Shown here one piece after another: positions 5,982 to 14,378 of a DNA stretch of 35,849 nucleotides; position 1 is the first letter of the stretch, and each line of letters begins with the position of its first letter. The notes below the pieces were generated by a model. It saw only the letters and a list, made by a program, of their open reading frames with translations, was not told the origin of the DNA and made no database searches. The stretch is from Chloroflexota bacterium (lineage in GTDB: Bacteria > Chloroflexota > Anaerolineae > UBA7937 > B3-Chlor). The stretch is taken from the NCBI GenBank assembly GCA_030613785.1, contig JAUWLF010000036.1, forward strand, positions 1 to 35,849, in the 5' to 3' direction. The translations under genes were made by a program, and so were the position numbers.

Positions 5982-8948
5982 ATGCATACAGTGAGCAGAA
6001 GGGACTTCCTTAAGCTCTCTGGAGCGGTGGCAGGCGGGCTGTTGCTTCCAGGTGGTCGTGCTTTCACACAGGAGATACCGGTCTTTCCGCTCCACAAGCG
6101 GATTGGTGAAACGACCACGATCTGCACCTACTGCGGGGTAGGTTGCGGTCAGATTGTGGGCGCAAGCGATGGGATAGTGGTAAACATCGAGGGCGACCCC
6201 GACCATCCCATCAATCAGGGCAATCTATGTCCGAAGGGGAATGCGCTACACCAGTTGGCCACGGTGGGTCAGTCGGCGAATCCACGACGTCTGAACCAGG
6301 TCAAGTATCGCGCCCCTGGGAGTGATAGGTGGGAGGAGAAATCTTGGGACTGGGCGATCAACGAAATGGCAAGACGCATCAAGGCCACTCGTGATGCGAA
6401 CTGGATAGGAGAGGATGAGGAAGGACGCACCGTCAACCGAACCGAGGCGATCGCGGCCTTGGGCACGGTGTTCGCCAACAGCCAGGAGGCCTATCTACTT
6501 ACCAAGCTGGTGCGTAGCCTAGGCGTCGTCTACAACGAGAATGAGTCCAGGATATGCGTCACATCTGCTGTGAAAGCAGGCGGAGAGTCCGTGGGCAGGG
6601 GGCCGATGACGAATCACTGGATAGACCTCCGAAACAGCGACTGCATCATGAGTATCGGCTGCAACGTCGCTGAGACCTTTCCCGTCTCTTTCAGGTGGAT
6701 AGAGCGGGCGAAAGATGGTGGGGCCAAGCTCATCAGTGTGGATCCGCGGTTCACCCGTACGTCCGCCGTGGCTGATATCCCTGTCCAACTGAGAACAGGG
6801 ACCGATATCGCCTTCATCGGGGGAATGATCAACTACGTGTTGGAAAACGAGCTGCATCAGGACGAGTATGTCAGAGAGTATACCAACGCCAGCTTCCTGA
6901 TCAACGCCGACTTCGGCTTCGAGGATGGCTTGTTCACAGGGTATGATACAGAGACAGGGGTCTACGACAAGTCCACCTGGCAGTATCAGACCGATGAGGA
7001 AGGCATCCCCAAGATGGATGAATCCTTGCAAGACCCCAACTGCGTCTTCCAGCTTCTGAAAGAGCATTTTGGCCGCTATGATGTAGATACGGTGTGTGGA
7101 ATAACAGGAACGCGCAAGGAAGTGTTTCTCGAAGTTTGCGAGACCTTCGCCGCCACTGGGGCCAGAGACAGGGCCGGAGCCATTATCTGCTCCTCCGGTG
7201 CCGCTGAGCATAGTGTGGGGACTCAGAATGTTCGAAGCTATTACATCTTGCAGCTTCTGCTGGGCAATGTCGGCATAGCGGGAGGAGGGATAAATGGCAT
7301 CGCCGGGGCGAGTAACGGTTTGGGTTGTACTCTGCAAGGCCGTCTCTATCACGTGTTGACTGGTAACGTGCCCATGCCTGCAAGCGGCGATGCAAATCTG
7401 GAGGCTTACCTGGAGCGGGTGACGGCACCCGCGGCGACCATGGAGAACGTAATCAGCCCTTGGAGAGGCCGTCCCAATCATGCCGTGAGTATGTTGAAAG
7501 CGTGGTACGGTGATGCGGCGACTGAGACCACCGAGTTCGGTTGGGGGTACCTGCCGAAGGTGGGCGGCAATTACAGCTTTGTCCCGCTCTTCGAGGCGAT
7601 GAACGCAGGAACGATAAGAGGGCTGCTGTGTTGGGGGATGAACCCTGCCTCAAGTGGGCCCAACAGCGGCATAATGCGCGATGCACTTCAGAAGCTGGAC
7701 TGGCTCGTGGTCACGGATCTTGGCGAGACGGAGACGGCGGCGATATGGAAGGCGCCGGGTGTGGATTCAGCGCAGAATAGGACCGAGGTCTTTCTGCTGC
7801 CGGCGGCGGCCTCCTTGGAGAAGGAGGGCAGTCTGATGAGCAGTGCGCGCTGGATGCAGTGGCGATATCAGGCAGCGAACCCGCCGGGGGAGGCCAAGAG
7901 CGATTTGTGGATCATTACTCAGTTAATGCTGAAACTGAAAGAGCTGTACCTTCAGGAGGGTGGCCCCCATGCGGAGGCCATCACCAACCTCACGTGGGAT
8001 TATGGTGATCCCCCCGATGTTCACGCTGTAGCCCAGGAGATGAACGGCTACGATCTGACAACAGGCGAGTTGTTGGGAGGTCCTGGTGCCCTCAAGGGCG
8101 ACGGCACTACCAGTTGTGGTAACTGGCTTTGGTGCGGGAGCTATACTGAGCAAGGGAACATGATGGCGCGGCGGGACCCCGTCGACCCTTCGGGAATCGG
8201 TCTCTTCTCTAACTGGGCATGGTGCTTTCCCGTGAACCGTCGGATCATGTATAATCGGGCCTCCGTCGATTTGGAGGGTAACCCGTGGAATCCGGATGAG
8301 CCGGTTATCAGTTGGGATTCCGCTTCCGAGTCTTGGGTTGGAGACGTTCCCGACGGTGGGTCGCCGCCGGGAACTGCGTACCCCTTCGTGATGAAACCGC
8401 ATGGCCGTGGCTGTCTGTTCGGGATGGGAAGGCCCGACGGGCCGTTCCCGGAGCACTACGAGCCGTGGGAGAGCCCTGTCGTCAACAGCCTGTCCTCTGT
8501 GCAAAACAGCCCAGCTCTCAAGTCATGGGAGGAGGCGCCGGGCAGCCGCGAAGAGTACCCCATTATGGCGACGACCTATCGTCTCGTGGAGCACATGCAC
8601 ACGGGTACAATGACCAGGAATCTACCCTGGCTGGTGGAAGCTCAGCCCGACATGTTCTTCGAGTTGAGTGAGGAGCTGGCAGCAGAAAAGGGAATCGCGA
8701 ATGGGGCGAAGGTGATCATACGGTCGGCACGAGGCGAGATCGAGGCCATCGCGGTTGTCACCAAACGGCTTCGGCCCTTCGCAGTGAATGGGCAGGTCGT
8801 TCACCAGATCGCCCTGCCGTGGCATTGGGGCTACATGGGGCTAGTCACGGGCGATAGCACGAACCTGCTTACCGCCCGGGTGGTGGATACCAACACCATG
8901 ATCCCGGCATATAGGGAATTCTTGGTGAACGTTAGAAGGGCGGAATAG
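5982..8948 (+). CDS. Tat-exported molybdopterin oxidoreductase, formate dehydrogenase alpha-like, Cys form with altered active site
   Basis: The ATG at 5982 follows AGAGGAGGCC and begins MHTVSRRDFLKLSG, a Tat signal; 988 residues. A [4Fe-4S] site is complete (C48, C51, C55, C83, with K85 after it). The bis-MGD oxidoreductase fold follows, with NHW at the pterin domain and DPRFTRT and TGTDIAF as in FdnG-type formate dehydrogenases. At the catalytic position the gene has TGC: ESRICVTSAV (C192). Known FDHs have U/C followed by His; here the His is Val. The neighbouring paralogue at 9154 has the normal pair. So formate activity is doubtful and another substrate is possible. No Fe-S or membrane subunit is encoded next to it; the orphan pair at 19089-20638 could serve. 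Confidence 0.82.
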   Translation: MHTVSRRDFLKLSGAVAGGLLLPGGRAFTQEIPVFPLHKRIGETTTICTYCGVGCGQIVGASDGIVVNIEGDPDHPINQGNLCPKGNALHQLATVGQSANPRRLNQVKYRAPGSDRWEEKSWDWAINEMARRIKATRDANWIGEDEEGRTVNRTEAIAALGTVFANSQEAYLLTKLVRSLGVVYNENESRICVTSAVKAGGESVGRGPMTNHWIDLRNSDCIMSIGCNVAETFPVSFRWIERAKDGGAKLISVDPRFTRTSAVADIPVQLRTGTDIAFIGGMINYVLENELHQDEYVREYTNASFLINADFGFEDGLFTGYDTETGVYDKSTWQYQTDEEGIPKMDESLQDPNCVFQLLKEHFGRYDVDTVCGITGTRKEVFLEVCETFAATGARDRAGAIICSSGAAEHSVGTQNVRSYYILQLLLGNVGIAGGGINGIAGASNGLGCTLQGRLYHVLTGNVPMPASGDANLEAYLERVTAPAATMENVISPWRGRPNHAVSMLKAWYGDAATETTEFGWGYLPKVGGNYSFVPLFEAMNAGTIRGLLCWGMNPASSGPNSGIMRDALQKLDWLVVTDLGETETAAIWKAPGVDSAQNRTEVFLLPAAASLEKEGSLMSSARWMQWRYQAANPPGEAKSDLWIITQLMLKLKELYLQEGGPHAEAITNLTWDYGDPPDVHAVAQEMNGYDLTTGELLGGPGALKGDGTTSCGNWLWCGSYTEQGNMMARRDPVDPSGIGLFSNWAWCFPVNRRIMYNRASVDLEGNPWNPDEPVISWDSASESWVGDVPDGGSPPGTAYPFVMKPHGRGCLFGMGRPDGPFPEHYEPWESPVVNSLSSVQNSPALKSWEEAPGSREEYPIMATTYRLVEHMHTGTMTRNLPWLVEAQPDMFFELSEELAAEKGIANGAKVIIRSARGEIEAIAVVTKRLRPFAVNGQVVHQIALPWHWGYMGLVTGDSTNLLTARVVDTNTMIPAYREFLVNVRRAE

Positions 8949-9028
8949 GATAACCTCATGAGGGGCAAGGGCCGGACAGGGAGACGTATCTAGGTGGATC
9001 GTGCTTCCGTCTTGGGCCGTCGGCATAG

Positions 9029-9057
9029 TTGACAAATTCGAGCGACATTGTTATAAT
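9029..9057 (+). promoter_or_regulatory. Consensus sigma-70 promoter for the Sec-FDH operon
   Basis: TTGACA (9029-9034) and TATAAT (9052-9057) with a 17-nt spacer, both perfect. The leader to the TTG start at 9154 is about 90 nt. Confidence 0.87.
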
Positions 9058-9153
9058 AGCGCATTCCATGAGTTGAGGCTAGGAAAGGAGGTGGCGGTTG
9101 ATACAGTTCGCGTTGGTAGCACTACAGACTCTTAGGAGAAGGAGGTCAGGAGT

Positions 9154-12100
9154 TTGCGAAGCATAACTAGGAGACAGTTCCTGAAGGGTTCGGGAGCCGG
9201 TGCAGGTGCTCTTCTTCTGCCCCCGGTCATGCCGGGGTTTCAAGAGGTACCGGCCTTTCCTCTGCACAAGAAGGTGGGCGAGTCACGGACCATCTGCCCG
9301 TATTGCTCATGCGGGTGTGGTCTGCTGATCGCCACGGACAGCTCAGGACACATACTCAATTCAGAGGGCGACCCGGATCATCCCAACAATAGGGGTGCCT
9401 TGGACCCCAAGTCCATCGCGGTGCGCCAGTTATCCACTAGCCCTCACCGGCAGAGCAAGGTCTTGCACAGGGCCCCAGGCGCCGCGCAGTGGGAGGAGAT
9501 GACCTGGGAGCAGGCCATCCCCCTCGTTGCTCGCAAGATCAAAGACTCACGCGATGCCACCTTCCAGACCACCGATGAGAATGGGGTGACGGTCAATCGG
9601 ACCAACGGCATAGCCTTCATCGGTGGTGCAGCCAACAACGACGAGGATTGTTACATCGGGGTGAAGTTGGCTCGCGCACTGGGCCTGGTGTACGTCGAAC
9701 ACCAGGCACGTATATGACACTCCGCGACGGTGGCCGGTCTCGGCCCCACGTACGGTCGCGGAGCGATGACCAACCAATGGAGGGACCTCAAGAACTCTGA
9801 CGCCGTCTTCGTTTGTGGCGCCAACCCCGCGGAGAACCATCCAGCTTCGATGGCCCACATCAACAAGGCGCGGGACGAACGGGGCGCCAAGTTGATCGTG
9901 GTAGACCCTCGTTTCACCCGTACCGCTTCCACAGCGGAGATCTACGCTCCGATAAGGAGTGGCAGCGACATCGCCTTCTGGGGCGGCTTGATGAACTACA
10001 TCCTGGCGAACAACCTCTATCACGAGGAGTATGTGGTCAACTACACCAACGCCTCCTTCCTGATCGATGAGGGGTTCCAGGGGCCGGCTGACCTGGATGG
10101 GTACTTCGCTGGCTTCGATGCGGGGACTCAGAGCTACAACAAGGATACCTGGGTCTATCAGACGGATAGCGATGGAAACACCAAGCGGGACGAGACTCTC
10201 CAGGATCCCAACTGCGTGTTCCAATTGCTGAAGAAGCAGTACGCGCGATACACCATTGATATGGTGGAACAGGTGTGCGGCATGCCGAGGGACAACTTCC
10301 TCGAGGTGGCGCAGGCCTTTGCGGCCACAGGTGCGCCAGAGAAGACGGGCACCATCTTGTACGCCATGGGGCAGACGCAGCACACGGTCGGTACGCAGAA
10401 CGTGCGCTGCATGGCCATGGTTCAGCTCCTGCTGGGCAACACCGGTCGCCCGGGAGGCGGCGTGAACGCCCTGCGAGGCGAGTCCAACGTTCAGGGATCC
10501 ACCGACATGGCCCTCTTGTTCCACATCATTCCTGCGTACATGGCCACACCGAATGCGGCCAAGCATAAGGACCTCGCCGAGTACCTGGAGAAGGAGACGC
10601 CGTCGGGTGGCTACTGGGTCAACAAGCCTAAGTTCCTGACGAGTCTGCTCAAGGCCTGGTGGGGAGAAAACGCCACGAGTGGCAACGACTTCTGCTTTGA
10701 CTACATGCCCAAGATCAGCGGTGGGATCAACACCTACGCCTGGATCTCAATGTTCCACGCCATCTACGATGGCAGCATCAAGGGTATGTGGATCCTGGGC
10801 CAGAACCCGGCGGTGGGCGGCCCGAATGCTCGTTTCGAGCGGAAGGCCCTGGAGAAGCTGGAGTGGATGGTGGTGCAGGAGATCGCGGAAACCGCGACGA
10901 CAGACTTCTGGCGGGCGCCGGATGTGGACCCGGCCTCCATTCAGACGGAGGTTTTCATGCTGCCGGCGGCGGATGCCATGGAGAAGGAAGGCACCATTGT
11001 CACCAGCGGTCGTTTGATCCAGTACAGGCCCAAGGTGGCCGAGTCCCCTGGAGATGCCATGGGCGACATCGAGATGATGGATCTGATCTACCAGGAACTG
11101 CGGCGGCTGTATGAGGCCGAGGGCGGAGCGCTTCCTGAGGCGGTACTGGAGTTGAACTGGTCTCATGGCGCCGATTTCGAGAAGATCTGCCAGGAGATCA
11201 ATGGCTACTGGACCGAGGACGTCACCGACGAAGATGGGAACGCCGTGGGCCAGGCGGGCGAGATGGTGGCCAACTTCACCAAGCTGAAGGACGACGGCTC
11301 CACCGCCTGCGGGAACTGGCTGTATTCGGGCTACTGGGTGCCGGCCGACGATGGCGACGGCAACATGGTCACCGCCTGCAAGCGACGAGGTCAGAAGGAC
11401 CCGGGCGGCTTGGGCATGAACCCTTACTGGGGCTTCTCCTGGCCAGTGAACCGCCGTATCATCTACAACCGCTGCTCGGCGGATAGCAAGGGCAACCCCT
11501 GGTCAGAGGACAAGGCGCTCATCTGGTGGGACGCTGCGGAGGGGATCTGGACAGGATATGATGTCCCGGACTTTGGCAAGACTAAGGCCCCTGGCGACCC
11601 CGGTTTCACAGATGCCTACATCATGTTGCCTGAAGGGAAGAGCAGGCTCTTTGCCGTGAGGAACGAGGGCCCGTTCCCAGAGCACTATGAGCCGCTGGAG
11701 TCGCCGGTGACCAACCTGCTGTCATCGGTGCAGTTCAACCCGGTGGTCAAAGTGTGGGATACCGATAGTGGGGAGGACATTGGGGACAATGTTGGCACCT
11801 CTGATGAGTTCCCCATCGTTTGCAGCACCTACCGGGTGTGCGAGCACTGGCAGGCTGGCGGTATGTCTGTCTGGCTGCCGTGGCTGGCGGAGACTCAGCC
11901 TGAGCCCTTCCTGGAAATGAGCGTGGAACTAGCCGAGGAGAAGGGGATCTCCAACGCTGATCGAGTGATCGTCAGCTCGGCTCGGGGCGAGATCGAGATG
12001 GTGGCGATTGTCACTCCTCGCTTCAAGCCTTTCAGCATGAATGGCAAGAAGGTGCACCAGGTGGGCATGCCCTGGCACTTCAGTTGGCAGGGACTGGCCA

Positions 12101-12201
12101 CCGGCGCCACGGCCAACTTCATAACACCTCATGTGGGCGACGGTAATACGATGATCCCGGAGTACAAGGCTTTCCTCGTCGATGTTAGAAAGGCGGTGTG
12201 A
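9154..12201 (+). CDS. fdhA: Formate dehydrogenase catalytic subunit with selenocysteine at an in-frame UGA
   Basis: A TTG start at 9154 follows GGAGGTCAGG and opens a Tat signal (TRRQFLKGSGAG). A UGA at 9715-9717 interrupts the frame; reading through it gives ARI-U-HSATVAGLG, exactly the FdnG/FdhF selenocysteine site (U188 followed by His). The frame then continues to 12201, 1015 residues in all, the usual FDH-N alpha length. A GGUCU-loop hairpin follows at the spacing seen in E. coli fdhF. The enzyme oxidises formate at a Mo- or W-bis-MGD centre outside the membrane. Odd point: the N-terminal cluster has C48, C51 and C55, but the fourth ligand position is Asp84 (GALDPKS); an extra C53 is present. 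The Fe-S and NrfD subunits follow directly. Confidence 0.92.
9715..9747 (+). promoter_or_regulatory. Sec UGA codon and SECIS-like hairpin in fdhA
   Basis: UGA at 9715-9717 is followed by 18 nt and then the loop GGTCTC (9736-9741), closed by GGCC (9732-9735) and GGCC (9742-9745). The same 18-nt distance precedes GGUCU in E. coli fdhF, where this loop is bound by SelB. Confidence 0.8.
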
Positions 12202-12203
12202 CG

Positions 12204-13004
12204 ATGGCGAACGCGATGTTGATAGACGAATCCAGATGTATGGGCTGCCGTGGTTGCCAGGTGGCGTGCAAGCAGTGGAACGACCTGCCGGGCGAGGAGA
12301 CCGAGAACTGGGGCAGCTACGAGAACCCTCCCGAGCTGTCGGCCGTAACCTGGACGAAGATCAAGTTCAACGAGAAGGTGGACGGCGACCAGGTGCAGTG
12401 GCTCTTCCTGAAACAGGGTTGTATGCATTGCACCGAGGCCAGTTGTGAGGCGGTTTGCCCCACCGGGGCAGTACGCCACCATGGTGAGTATGTGCTGGTA
12501 GACCAAGAGTGGTGTATCGGCTGTGGGTACTGCGTTGCGGCCTGTCCCTTCGATGCGATCCACTCCGTTTTCGAGGTGAGAGAGGGCGGTGAGGAGAAGG
12601 CCACTGCTCGAAAATGCGTCTTCTGCGTTGATCGGACGACCAATGACTTGCCACCGGCCTGCGTCAAGACCTGTCCGTCCGGAGCTCTCGACTGGGGCGA
12701 TCGCAATGAGATGATCGCCAAAGGGAAAGCGCGGGTCGCGGCTTTGCAGGCCAATGGGCATCCAAAAGCCAATTTCTATGGTGAGCACGAGCTGGGTGGC
12801 CTGCATCGGCTCTACGTGCTCGTAGATGAGCCTTCAGCCTATGGACTGCCGGTAGACCCCCGACTTGCAACGAGTAACGTGGCGGGCCAGTGGTTGAGCG
12901 GCATTGTGACCGCCGGCGTCGTGGCCGCTGTGCCCTTCTGGCTGCTTTTCAAGCGCCAGAGAGCGGCGGAGGCCAAGGAAGAGGCCAGTGGAGGAGGTGA
13001 ATAA
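12204..13004 (+). CDS. fdhB: Formate dehydrogenase iron-sulfur subunit (four [4Fe-4S] ferredoxin)
   Basis: 266 residues with four cysteine groups: CMGCRGCQVAC, CMHCTEASCEAVCPTGA, CIGCGYCVAACPFDAI and CVFC with CVKTCPSGAL, the DMSO-reductase/FDH beta-subunit pattern. A C-terminal hydrophobic helix (GIVTAGVVAAVPFWLLF) anchors it, as in FdnH. It carries electrons from the catalytic subunit to the membrane. The ATG at 12204 is two nt after the fdhA stop; a GTG at 12198 overlapping that stop is an alternative start. It is followed two nt later by the NrfD-type subunit. It closely resembles the orphan subunit at 19089. Confidence 0.9.
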   Translation: MANAMLIDESRCMGCRGCQVACKQWNDLPGEETENWGSYENPPELSAVTWTKIKFNEKVDGDQVQWLFLKQGCMHCTEASCEAVCPTGAVRHHGEYVLVDQEWCIGCGYCVAACPFDAIHSVFEVREGGEEKATARKCVFCVDRTTNDLPPACVKTCPSGALDWGDRNEMIAKGKARVAALQANGHPKANFYGEHELGGLHRLYVLVDEPSAYGLPVDPRLATSNVAGQWLSGIVTAGVVAAVPFWLLFKRQRAAEAKEEASGGGE

Positions 13005-13006
13005 CG

Positions 13007-13957
13007 ATGGTACTGACTTGGAAATGGGAGCTTGTGACCTACCTGTGGATAGCGGGGATCGCAGGAGGGGCGTACTTGGCGGCTTTTCTGATGAACCTCT
13101 TCAGCCGGGGCAAGAACGAGCTGCTGCCTAAAGTGGCGATGTTCCTGGGTGTGCCCCTGGTGCTGCTGGGGTCTCTGCTGTTGGTGGTGGATCTGGGCGA
13201 ACAACTGCGTGCCTGGCACCTCTTCACCAGGTTCCTACCGGAATCGCCGATGTCCATGGGGAGCTGGATCTTGCTCCTCTACGCGTTGATCGGCATAGTA
13301 ATGATCGCGCTGTGGTGGGCCAAGAGCTTCGAGCCCGGAGAGGTGCGGCTTACCGTGCTCTCGGGGGTTGCCAGCGTGATTCGGCCTGCCGCACGGGCGC
13401 TCGGGGTTCTGGGTTGGATCAACCTTGTGCTCGCCGTACTGCTCATCACCTACACCGGTGTGCTGTTGAGCGCTACGAATCAACCACTGTGGGGCGGCAT
13501 CTTGCTGTTGCCGGCTCTGTTTGTGGTTTCGGCCATAGCCACGGGCACGGCGTTACTGGTGCTCGTTATGAGGACCGGTTTTGGCAGAGTAGTGGACATA
13601 CTGTTTGGTGGCGAGGGTGAGCCCGTGCCCGGCGAAGTGTTGCACACCATGGGCATGTCAAGCCTCATCCTGGGCATCATCGAGGTGGTGGTGTTGATAG
13701 GCTATCTTGGTTGGCTAGCCTTCTTCTCCACGCCAGCCGCCGCCAGTGCGCTCGCTGTACTCCTCACTGGCTCGATGAGCTTTCTCTTCTGGGGCGGAGT
13801 CGTGCTCCTAGGGCTGTTCATCCCGTTGGTGCTGGAGCTGGCGTCCGTGAGAGGTAAGGAAGCACTAGTGGGCTCCATGCTGGCCTCGGCCGCTTTGGTG
13901 ATCCTTGGTGGGTTCTTCCTGCGGGCGGCTGTACTCCTGGGGGGCCAGATGATGTAG
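13007..13957 (+). CDS. nrfD: NrfD/PsrC-type membrane subunit of the FDH
   Basis: A hydrophobic protein of 316 residues with about eight or nine helices, starting WELVTYLWIAGIAGGAYL, a typical NrfD/PsrC opening. The ATG lies after GGAGGTGAATAACG, overlapping the end of fdhB. NrfD-family subunits exchange electrons with the quinone pool without haem, and replace the cytochrome b used by FdnI-type enzymes. Its place as last gene of the fdhAB operon makes it the likely membrane partner. Whether it also moves protons cannot be read here. Confidence 0.87.
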   Translation: MVLTWKWELVTYLWIAGIAGGAYLAAFLMNLFSRGKNELLPKVAMFLGVPLVLLGSLLLVVDLGEQLRAWHLFTRFLPESPMSMGSWILLLYALIGIVMIALWWAKSFEPGEVRLTVLSGVASVIRPAARALGVLGWINLVLAVLLITYTGVLLSATNQPLWGGILLLPALFVVSAIATGTALLVLVMRTGFGRVVDILFGGEGEPVPGEVLHTMGMSSLILGIIEVVVLIGYLGWLAFFSTPAAASALAVLLTGSMSFLFWGGVVLLGLFIPLVLELASVRGKEALVGSMLASAALVILGGFFLRAAVLLGGQMM

Positions 13958-14024
13958 GGAGGTGGCCTCTCTCAGAGGCTGCTGCGGTCTCAGACCGTGG
14001 AGCGCCGCAACAATGTGATGCGTT

Positions 14025-14058
14025 GTCAGGCCAGGGAACATCTCCCTGGCCTGACTTT
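14025..14058 (+). terminator. Strong terminator after the Sec-FDH operon
   Basis: GTCAGGCCAGGGA (14025-14037) and TCCCTGGCCTGAC (14043-14055) form a perfect 13-bp stem with loop ACATC, followed by TTT. Two small perfect hairpins precede it (GCCTCT/AGAGGC at 13965-13979 and CGGTCT/AGACCG at 13985-13997). Confidence 0.85.
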
Positions 14059-14078
14059 GTGATTCGTTGGCGGAAATG

Positions 14079-14366
14079 TCAACCGGCGCCTGGAGGGGTT
14101 AGGACGACGACGGTTTGAGGCTCTAGGGGGACAAGGTCCTTCCACTCTGTGGACCGTTCAGTTGCGGCAGCTTCTCCCCACTGGTCGATAACTCGTTCAT
14201 CCGCGCAGATTGAATCCACAAAAGCACGATACCTCTGAGTCTTTCCTCCCACAGTAGTGATATAAGACAGTGTGGCCATGGTGAGGAGACATCTACTCAT
14301 GCTGGGACCGAAGGTGTCCAGCAATTGGGGTTCTATCTTGGTTTCGATGGCTGTCTCTAGATCCAT
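14079..14366 (-). CDS. Hypothetical 95-residue protein after the sensor kinase
   Basis: It starts 12 nt after the stop of the histidine kinase on the same strand, so it is probably the third gene of that operon. The sequence is soluble, with no signal, helix anchor or cysteine cluster; it contains IEPQLLDTFGPSMSRCLL and a C-terminal PQTVVVLTPPG. The ribosome-binding site is weak, which fits translational coupling. I do not recognise a family. It may be an accessory to the kinase, but this rests on position only. It ends facing the terminator of the FDH operon. Confidence 0.5.
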   Translation of the reverse strand: MDLETAIETKIEPQLLDTFGPSMSRCLLTMATLSYITTVGGKTQRYRAFVDSICADERVIDQWGEAAATERSTEWKDLVPLEPQTVVVLTPPGAG

Positions 14367-14378
14367 CTTGTGTTCCCG

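Noticed and set aside
9730-12201. Independent 823-residue FDH gene starting at 9730
   Set aside because: It lacks a signal, Fe-S site and ribosome-binding site; it is the continuation of the 9154 frame after the UGA.
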